From the NCBI RefSeq assembly GCF_030816725.1, contig NZ_JAUSYG010000001.1, forward strand, positions 372,001-436,000: a stretch of 64,000 bases of DNA, in the 5' to 3' direction. The first letter of the stretch is position 1. Each line of letters begins with the position of its first letter. Below the pieces are notes generated by a model. That model worked only from the letters and a program-made list of their open reading frames with translations. It was not told where the DNA came from and ran no database searches. Shown piece by piece: positions 58,941 to 64,000 of this stretch. The stretch comes from Pseudarthrobacter defluvii. Lineage in GTDB: Bacteria > Actinomycetota > Actinomycetes > Actinomycetales > Micrococcaceae. The position numbers and the translations under genes are program-made.

Positions 58941-60260
58941 CTACGCGAAGGAGTCTTCCTTGGCGGGCCGCGTCGCGTGTACCGAAGCGGTGGGGATGTG
59001 GGCGGCGGCCTGGCGCAGGGGGTTAAAGGCTGCACCGATCTCCCCGAACGCGTAGGCAGTCTCGGCGTGCTCGGAGAGGTCCACGCCGGCCGTCTCGGCC
59101 TCGTGGCTGACGCGGAAGCCGACGGTTTTGTTGATGACCCGGGCGATGACCGCCGTCCCGATTCCGGACAACAGCAGGGTGATGACGACGGCGGCTGACT
59201 GGGCGATGAGCTGCTGGGCGCCCCCGCCATAGAGGAGGCCCCCGCCTTGGCCGTCCTCGGGGAGGGCGATGAAGCCGAGCGAGAGGGTGCCGATCAGGCC
59301 CGCGCCGAGGTGGACGCCCACCACGTCAAGGGAGTCATCCAGGCCAAAGCGGTACTTCAGGTCCACGAACACGCAGCAGGCCGCTCCCGCCACCAGGCCC
59401 AGGCCGATTGCTGCCACCGGGCTGATGTTGGCGCACGAAGGGGTGATGGCCACCAGGCCGGCAACAACGCCGGAGGCAGCGCCAAGGGAAGTGGGGTGCC
59501 CGTGGCGGACCTTTTCGGTCACCAGCCAGCTCAACATGGCTGCAGAAGGGGCTACCAGGGTGTTGATCCAGATGAGCCCGGCCTGTTCGGCGCTGGTTGC
59601 TGCGCCGCCGTTGAAACCGAACCAGCCAAACCAGAGAAGTGCGGCGCCCAGCATGATGAAGGGCAGGTTGTGGGGCCGGTGGTTGGGGTCCTTCGCGAAG
59701 CCGTGGCGCTGGCCCACGATGACGGCGAGCACCAGCGCTGCCGTTCCTGAGCTGATTTCGACGACGGCCCCGCCGGCGAAGTCGATGACCTGGCCGAAGA
59801 TTTGGGTCACTGCGCCGCCGGCGCTCATCAGTCCGCCACCCCAGACCATGTAGGCAAGCGGGCAGTAGCTCACCGTGATCCACGCTGGTACAAACAGGGC
59901 CCACGCGCCGAACTTTGCACGGTCGGCGATGGCGCCGCTGATCAGGGCCACGGTGATGATGGCGAAGGTCGCGCTGTAACCGGCTTTGAGGAGGTCCGGC
60001 GAGCCCATCAGGTTCTGCAGGCCGAAGCTCGCGAAAGGATTGCCGAAAAGACCCAGGACACCGGTGCCGGTGGTCATCGAGTAACCCCAGAGAACCCAGA
60101 CAACGCCAACGATCCCTGCGGAGATGAAGCTCATCATGATCATGTTGAGGGCGGCCTTGGCACGGGTCATGCCGCCGTAGAAGAGGCCAAGCCCGGGGGT
60201 CATCAGCAGTACCATTGCGGCCGAAATCATCAGCCAGACGTGTTGGGCAGTGATTTCCAC
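58941..60260 (-). CDS. amt: Ammonium transporter (Amt family)
   Basis: The 439-residue protein has eleven helices with Amt motifs GLGLFYGGMTRAKAALNMIM, DFAGGAVVEISSGTAALVLA, LLWFGWFGFNGG and SLDVVGVHLGAGLIGTL (conserved pore His). It imports ammonium and in most bacteria is linked to GlnK; no glnK gene follows here. The start is GTG 60260 with AAGGGA upstream; the longer reading has a low-complexity extension. A GlnR-like box pair lies 108-177 bases upstream of the start, indicating nitrogen control. Confidence 0.93.
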   Translation of the reverse strand: MEITAQHVWLMISAAMVLLMTPGLGLFYGGMTRAKAALNMIMMSFISAGIVGVVWVLWGYSMTTGTGVLGLFGNPFASFGLQNLMGSPDLLKAGYSATFAIITVALISGAIADRAKFGAWALFVPAWITVSYCPLAYMVWGGGLMSAGGAVTQIFGQVIDFAGGAVVEISSGTAALVLAVIVGQRHGFAKDPNHRPHNLPFIMLGAALLWFGWFGFNGGAATSAEQAGLIWINTLVAPSAAMLSWLVTEKVRHGHPTSLGAASGVVAGLVAITPSCANISPVAAIGLGLVAGAACCVFVDLKYRFGLDDSLDVVGVHLGAGLIGTLSLGFIALPEDGQGGGLLYGGGAQQLIAQSAAVVITLLLSGIGTAVIARVINKTVGFRVSHEAETAGVDLSEHAETAYAFGEIGAAFNPLRQAAAHIPTASVHATRPAKEDSFA

Positions 60261-60298
60261 CGGTAGGTCCCTTCGCAACGAACGTGGTGCGGGACCCG

Positions 60299-60335
60299 AA
60301 TGGATCCCGGAGTATTTCCCCCGGGATCCATTTTT
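60299..60335. other. Inverted repeat in the amt leader
   Basis: AATGGATCCCGG (60299-60310) pairs with CCGGGATCCATT (60321-60332) and TTTTT follows on the plus strand. In the amt leader it forms a hairpin without a T tract on the transcribed strand; on the plus strand it reads as a terminator although no rightward gene is near. Confidence 0.5.
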
Positions 60336-60367
60336 GGCGCGGCGTGTTTCAGCCAATGCCGCTTAAA

Positions 60368-60437
60368 GTTGCGCACACGTTACACAAGCCGCTCCGGCGT
60401 GAAGTTCACGTATCGAACATGTTTCGGAAATGTAAAC
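60368..60437 (-). promoter_or_regulatory. GlnR-like operator boxes upstream of amt
   Basis: Read on the minus strand: TTTAC-N6-GAAAC-N6-GATAC (60437-60410) and, 26 bases on, GTAAC-N6-GCAAC (60383-60368). These fit the actinobacterial GlnR pattern gTnAC-n6-GaAAC. The spacing of six bases is exact. The 60261-60581 interval holds no gene, only these boxes and the hairpin at 60299. Confidence 0.55.
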
Positions 60438-60581
60438 AGCACCTCACTGCAGTCGCCCACGAAAGGCGCGTACGGCTCCACTTCCCCGTGCCGACGGGCC
60501 AAGCGGCCCGCTGAAGGTGAGGAACGTCGTCGCACTTTGTGTCTCTTCTGTTTCGGCGCCATGAACGACGCTTCACCGGCG

Positions 60582-61376
60582 TCAGAACCTGCGCGCGTTG
60601 GCCAAAACTGGCAGCTTGGCGCGGACGTCGTCCACAGTTGAGGGATCGATGTCGACGACGGCGAGTTCGGGCTTTCCGCCCAGGGCCACCAAGGTCTTGC
60701 CCAGGGGTGTGACCACCGCGCTGTGCCCGATCCCTGTGGGTGCTGTTCCTGCGGGGCCTGCACCGACGGTTTCGGGGTCACCTTGGCCGCACGCCACCAC
60801 AAAGGTGGTGCTGTCCAGCGCCCGGGCACGGACCAGCAGGTCCCACTGCTCGTCCTTGCCCGGGCCCGCACCCCAGGAAGCGCACACAATGTTCACCTGG
60901 GCCCCTGCCGTGGCATTGGCCGTGAACAGGCCCGGGAAGCGGACGTCGTAGCAGGTGGCCAGACCGAAGACGGTCCCGTCCAGTTCGAAGGTCACCGGCG
61001 CTTCCCCTGCATCCACGGTCCTGGATTCCGCGAAGCCGAAGGCGTCGAAAAGGTGCACCTTGTCGTACGAAGCGTCCACCCCGGGGCCGGTGACGAGCAG
61101 CGTATTGCGGACGCGGCCGTCCTGGCCCGGCGTGAACATGCCGGCCACGATGGTGATTTCCAGTTCCTTGGCAATCCTGCGGACCTCGCTGGCCCAGGGG
61201 CCGTCAAGGGGCTCGGCGACGTCCTTCAGGGGGTGGCCGAAGGCGCGCATCGTCGCCTCCGGGAAGACCACCAACTGCGCGTCGGCATTCTTTGCCTGGG
61301 CCGCGTAGTCCCACACCAGTTCAAGGTTGGCGGCGGTGTCGGCGCCGCTGATGATCTGCGCTACTGCGATACGCAT
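60582..61376 (-). CDS. Carbon-nitrogen hydrolase (nitrilase superfamily)
   Basis: The 264-residue protein carries the Glu-Lys-Cys triad: LVVFPEATMRAFG, YDKVHLFDAFGFAES and LATCYDVRFPGLF. It resembles NIT1/omega-amidase-type branches and would hydrolyse small amides such as 2-oxoglutaramate or deaminated glutathione. It overlaps the upstream DUF2630 gene by one base (TAATG) and is followed by the amt regulatory region. AACTTGA... gives no strong ribosome site, so coupling is likely. Confidence 0.88.
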   Translation of the reverse strand: MRIAVAQIISGADTAANLELVWDYAAQAKNADAQLVVFPEATMRAFGHPLKDVAEPLDGPWASEVRRIAKELEITIVAGMFTPGQDGRVRNTLLVTGPGVDASYDKVHLFDAFGFAESRTVDAGEAPVTFELDGTVFGLATCYDVRFPGLFTANATAGAQVNIVCASWGAGPGKDEQWDLLVRARALDSTTFVVACGQGDPETVGAGPAGTAPTGIGHSAVVTPLGKTLVALGGKPELAVVDIDPSTVDDVRAKLPVLANARRF

Positions 61377-61612
61377 TACTGCCTGTAGCCCTCAACTTCA
61401 CTGATGGGACGGGCCTCGGCGTCGTCCGGGTCTTCGCCCAACTCCTTCTTGGCACGGCGCTGGCGCAGCAGGTCCCAGCACTGGTCAAGGCTTTCTTCCA
61501 CATACTTGAGCCGCGCCTGGTCCGGCGCCTCTCCTTCGCCCGTGCCCTCGCGCAGCGAGTGCTCCTCCTCCACCAGGGCCTGGATGTGCGTCAAAATATC
61601 CTGATCATTCAT
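61376..61612 (-). CDS. DUF2630 family protein
   Basis: The 78-residue protein reads DQDILTHIQALVEEEHSLRE, then RLKYVEESLDQCWDLLRQRR and AEARPISEVEGYRQ, the complete DUF2630 signature of actinobacteria. It is soluble, acidic and helical; function is unknown. Its stop overlaps the nitrilase start, so the two are translated together. AAGGGGAAACC precedes ATG 61612. Confidence 0.88.
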   Translation of the reverse strand: MNDQDILTHIQALVEEEHSLREGTGEGEAPDQARLKYVEESLDQCWDLLRQRRAKKELGEDPDDAEARPISEVEGYRQ

Positions 61613-61696
61613 GGTTTCCCCTTACTCCGGTCCGGTCTCCTTCAGGGTACGTATCAGGTGCTGAAGCCACCAGTCCCCGCGCTGTACCATCACTTC

Positions 61697-62095
61697 ATGC
61701 CCACTGCGCTCGATATGGCAGGACCCATCCTGGAAGTGCTCACCTGGTTGTGCCTGCCCGCCGGCCTGGGACTCCTTTTTTACACCGGGTTCCTGCGCCG
61801 CTACGTCCATCCATGGGACGTGGCCGAGGCCGTGGTGTACTCGGATTCCACCGGGGTGGGGTTCCGCTGGTTCGACCGGAAGCACCAGGTGCATAACGCA
61901 CCCATGTCCCCTTACGACATCAGGGACATGGCGGTGGGGGATACGCTGCCCATCTACTACCACCCCAAGCGCCCAACACAGTGGCAGACCGCCACGCCGG
62001 AGGAAGCAGGCAGGACTGCCTCCGTCCTTGGCCGCTGCCTGACCGCGATCGGCTCGGTGGCATTGTTGGCCGGCTTCGTCCTGCCGATGTTCTAA
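61697..62095 (+). CDS. DUF3592-like membrane protein
   Basis: The 132-residue protein has a first membrane helix GPILEVLTWLCLPAGLGLLF, an extracytoplasmic domain VAEAVVYSDSTGVGFRWFDR and GDTLPIYYHPKRPTQWQTAT, and a second helix near the C-terminus (LTAIGSVALLAGFVLPMF). This is the layout of DUF3592-type proteins. TACCAT lies six bases before ATG 61697 and no ribosome site exists, so leaderless. Function is unknown. Confidence 0.65.
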   Translation: MPTALDMAGPILEVLTWLCLPAGLGLLFYTGFLRRYVHPWDVAEAVVYSDSTGVGFRWFDRKHQVHNAPMSPYDIRDMAVGDTLPIYYHPKRPTQWQTATPEEAGRTASVLGRCLTAIGSVALLAGFVLPMF

Positions 62096-62424
62096 CTGAC
62101 GAAGACAACAACGATGCCCAGTACCCCCAGGGCAACTCCCGCGACAGCGGTCCACAGCACCGCCGGCAGGTCCGCTTCGATGCTCTCGCTGGCCAGGCCG
62201 TGGGACCTCGCCTGGTATCGACGGCGCTGGGTGAGGTAAATGGCAAGGGCTGCGCCGCCGGAAACAACCGGCAGCATCAGGATGGGCGCGCCGTACGTGG
62301 GAAGCCAGCGCAGGAAGAAGGCGCTCGCCGTTACCAGGGCCAACATGGTCCGGCCCCAGGCAAGGGCGGTCCGTTCGGGCTGCAGGCCGGGATCACCATG
62401 GGGGCCGGGGATGCGGGATGCCAC
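62092..62424 (-). CDS. DUF202 domain membrane protein, second copy
   Basis: The 110-residue protein shows GLQPERTALAWGRTMLALVT at the N-terminus, the DUF202 hallmark, then three membrane helices. The start is GTG 62424, four bases after the stop of the preceding DUF202 gene, so the pair is translated together. DUF202 proteins (YidH family) are inner-membrane proteins of unknown function. It overlaps the convergent membrane-protein gene by four bases. Confidence 0.82.
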   Translation of the reverse strand: MASRIPGPHGDPGLQPERTALAWGRTMLALVTASAFFLRWLPTYGAPILMLPVVSGGAALAIYLTQRRRYQARSHGLASESIEADLPAVLWTAVAGVALGVLGIVVVFVS

Positions 62425-62428
62425 GGCG

Positions 62429-62833
62429 TCAGCGCCAGAGGGTAAAGACCAGTACGACGGCGGCGGCCAGCGCTCCTGCCCCGGCCAGCAGGGGCACAAA
62501 GAGCGGCAGCGGCAGCGGGGCTTTGTTGCGCATGCTCCGCTCCACCCGAAGCCAGCGCACGGCCGCACCGCCACTGAGCATCATTCCCAACAGCAGCAGG
62601 AGGACGGCCAGGCCTTTGCGGACCGGCTCGATGAAGACGCCGGACGTAAACGCCTCGATGGCGATGCCGCCCGCCAGCAGCGCGAGTGAGGTGCGGATCC
62701 AGGCCAGGAAGGTGCGCTCGTTGGCAAGGGTGAAACGCGGGTCCGGTTCCTCGCCGCCCGGCAGCAGCCGTTCGGCGATTCTTCCGCGCGAGGGTGGGAC
62801 CGCTGGCCTGGACGGCTGCTCACTGTTGATCAC
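62429..62833 (-). CDS. DUF202 domain membrane protein, first copy (YidH-like)
   Basis: The 134-residue protein begins with a Pro/Arg-rich tail and then PDPRFTLANERTFLAWIRTS, the canonical DUF202 sequence, followed by three membrane helices (ALLAGGIAIEAF, GLAVLLLLLGMML, LFVPLLAGAGALAAAVVLVF). It resembles YidH of E. coli. GTG 62833 lies six bases after TAAACT without a ribosome site, a leaderless start. It leads a two-gene operon. Confidence 0.85.
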   Translation of the reverse strand: MINSEQPSRPAVPPSRGRIAERLLPGGEEPDPRFTLANERTFLAWIRTSLALLAGGIAIEAFTSGVFIEPVRKGLAVLLLLLGMMLSGGAAVRWLRVERSMRNKAPLPLPLFVPLLAGAGALAAAVVLVFTLWR

Positions 62834-62917
62834 CGGGCCAGTTTAGCCGCGGCCGTAGTGCCAGGCCCGACGGTGGATTTGAAAACTAAGCATGCTTGCT
62901 AATAGTTTGGTTCCAGC

Positions 62918-62950
62918 CTCTCCGTTTGGCCCCCCAAACAAGCGGAGAGG
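62918..62950 (-). terminator. Terminator hairpin of the L-2-hydroxyglutarate oxidase gene
   Basis: CCTCTCCG (62918-62925) pairs with CGGAGAGG (62943-62950), with an inner TTTGG/CCAAA pairing. It starts ten bases beyond the stop of the leftward oxidase gene. Confidence 0.7.
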
Positions 62951-62959
62951 CTTCCATCC

Positions 62960-64000
62960 TCATGCCGCGTGGCGAAGCAAGGCCCTTTCCGCCAAATGTT
63001 CGCCGATGGGCAGGGCAGCGGTGGCAGCCGGCGACGGCGCATTCAACACGTGGATCATTCGGTCCGTCTCGACCAGCAGGAAATCATGGAGGAGCGTTCC
63101 GTCCCGGCGCACGGCCTGCGCCCTGATCCCGGCCTCGTACGGCTGCAGATCCGCTTTGGCCAGGCCCGGCGCATACTTGCGGCACTCCTGCAGGTAGCTG
63201 CCCTTGAACAACGAGTTCCTGGCCTCACGCACGGCGGTGGCGGCGTTGGACCTTGCCACCTGCCACAGCCCGGGGAACCGCAGATAGCGGGCGACGTCCT
63301 TTAGATCCACGGAAAACTTGGGGTACCCCTCACGGGCCAGGCCCAGCACCGCGTTGGGGCCGACGGTGATGCCGCCGTTGATAGTCGGCGTCAGGTGCAC
63401 GCCCAGGAAGGGCAGGTCCGGGTCAGGCACCGGATAGATAAGGTGGCGCACGTAGTCTGATTTGGCCGCCGGCAGCTCAAAGTACTCGCCGCGGAAGGGG
63501 ATGATCTGGACGTCGATTGCCATGCCCGCCAGCTCCGCCAGCCGGTCCGACTGCAAGCCGGCGCAGGCCACCAGTTGCCGGCAGGAATAGCGTTCCTGGC
63601 CGGCGCCCACTTCCACGTGGTCGGCATGTTCCGCGATGGCGGTCACCCTGGCTCCCGTAATGACTCGTCCGCCGGCCTCCGTTATAAGTTCCGCCAGCCT
63701 GCGCGCCACTTCCTGGTAATCCACGATGCCCGTGCTGGGAATGAACAGTGCGCCCAGGCCGGAAACATTGGGCTCGCGCCGGGTTAGTTCCGCCTGGTCA
63801 AGGCGCTCGCAGTCCAAACCGTGGACGGCCGCGCGTGCCTCCAGGTTGTCCAGCCGGGCCAGCTCCACGGCCGACGTGGCCACCAGCAGCTTGCCTGGCT
63901 CGGCGAACCTGATGCCGTGCTCCCGGCAGAAGTCCTTGGTCTGTTGGGCCCCGGCCTTGCTGAACCGCGCCTTGAGACTGCCTGGGGCGTAGTAAATTCC
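62960..64000 (-). CDS. lhgO: L-2-hydroxyglutarate oxidase (partial, 5' end outside)
   Basis: 346 residues are visible and the frame runs off the window at 64000. GIYYAPGSLKARFSKAGAQQ, EHGIRFAEPGKLLVATSAVE, LIYPVPDPDLPFLGVHLTPT and NGGITVGPNAVLGLAREGYP are characteristic of LhgO/YgaF-type FAD oxidases that oxidise L-2-hydroxyglutarate to 2-oxoglutarate with electrons to quinone. The FAD-binding GGGIVG motif is expected just upstream, outside the window. It ends at a hairpin. Confidence 0.9.
   Translation of the reverse strand, partial: GIYYAPGSLKARFSKAGAQQTKDFCREHGIRFAEPGKLLVATSAVELARLDNLEARAAVHGLDCERLDQAELTRREPNVSGLGALFIPSTGIVDYQEVARRLAELITEAGGRVITGARVTAIAEHADHVEVGAGQERYSCRQLVACAGLQSDRLAELAGMAIDVQIIPFRGEYFELPAAKSDYVRHLIYPVPDPDLPFLGVHLTPTINGGITVGPNAVLGLAREGYPKFSVDLKDVARYLRFPGLWQVARSNAATAVREARNSLFKGSYLQECRKYAPGLAKADLQPYEAGIRAQAVRRDGTLLHDFLLVETDRMIHVLNAPSPAATAALPIGEHLAERALLRHAA

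Noticed and set aside
1..64000. CRISPR arrays, tRNA/rRNA genes, insertion sequences, prophage
   Set aside because: No regularly spaced repeats, no transposase or integrase motifs, and no tRNA cloverleaf or rRNA stretch was recognised on either strand.

Overview
The window is high-GC, densely coded actinobacterial chromosome. Gene content and order, strongly C/G-ending codons, actinobacterial families (DUF2630, ANTAR, DUF5671, leaderless starts) and a creatinase point to Micrococcaceae, most likely Arthrobacter or Pseudarthrobacter. I see no rRNA, tRNA, CRISPR, insertion sequence or prophage. Calls rest on reading the sequence and recalling families; no database search was run.

Layout. 1-5 kb: a truncated metallophosphoesterase, small soluble proteins (SRPBCC, flavodoxin, GNAT, patatin, DUF427, VOC) and a 44-residue basic protein. 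5.1-8.4 kb: a pectin-degradation operon (PL1 pectate lyase, then a fused rhamnogalacturonan acetylesterase-pectin methylesterase) behind a LacI-type operator. 8.5-19.3 kb: envelope proteins and lipoproteins, a zinc-type alcohol dehydrogenase, an ArsR-SRPBCC pair, an orphan Bergerat-fold ATPase, an SRAP/YedK peptidase and a large DUF5671 membrane protein. 19.4-28.6 kb: an XRE-cupin regulator and an eight-gene catabolic operon (MHS transporter, FAD oxidoreductase, CaiB CoA-transferase, enoyl-CoA hydratase, DHDPS-like lyase, SDR, aldehyde dehydrogenase, ferredoxin) whose substrate I cannot name. 28.9-38.2 kb: a creatine locus (MHS transporter, creatinase, IclR and PucR regulators, NCS1 permease, PuuE-like deacetylase, M20 amidohydrolase). 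38.2-50.5 kb: an HTH regulator divergent from ilvD, a lipoprotein, DUF2236 and DUF817 proteins, an MFS exporter, a hydroxynitrile-lyase-like cupin, UspA, alcohol dehydrogenase and nitronate monooxygenase. 50.6-64 kb: two GAF-ANTAR antiterminators, an S51-like peptidase, a second ArsR-SRPBCC pair, DUF1992, a class A penicillin-binding protein, a PadR regulator with a GPGF-repeat N-terminus, an ammonium transporter behind GlnR-like boxes, a nitrilase-DUF2630 pair, two DUF202 proteins and a partial L-2-hydroxyglutarate oxidase.

Regulation. At least nine intergenic hairpins share one core (GACGACGGCGGG and its complement), usually lengthened by locus-specific arms: a dispersed terminator family. 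About a dozen genes have a TANNNT -10 box only 6-8 nt before the start codon, so their transcripts should be leaderless. ArsR, PadR, XRE, LacI-like and GlnR-like palindromes are visible at several promoters.

Integrity. Three genes are split by single-base frameshifts (SDR near 26508, DUF817 near 43006, HTH regulator near 47678) and a fourth, the MHS transporter at 29 kb, is probably shifted in its N-terminus. The first two lie in four-base C or G runs. They are either assembly errors or recent decay, and raw reads would decide.
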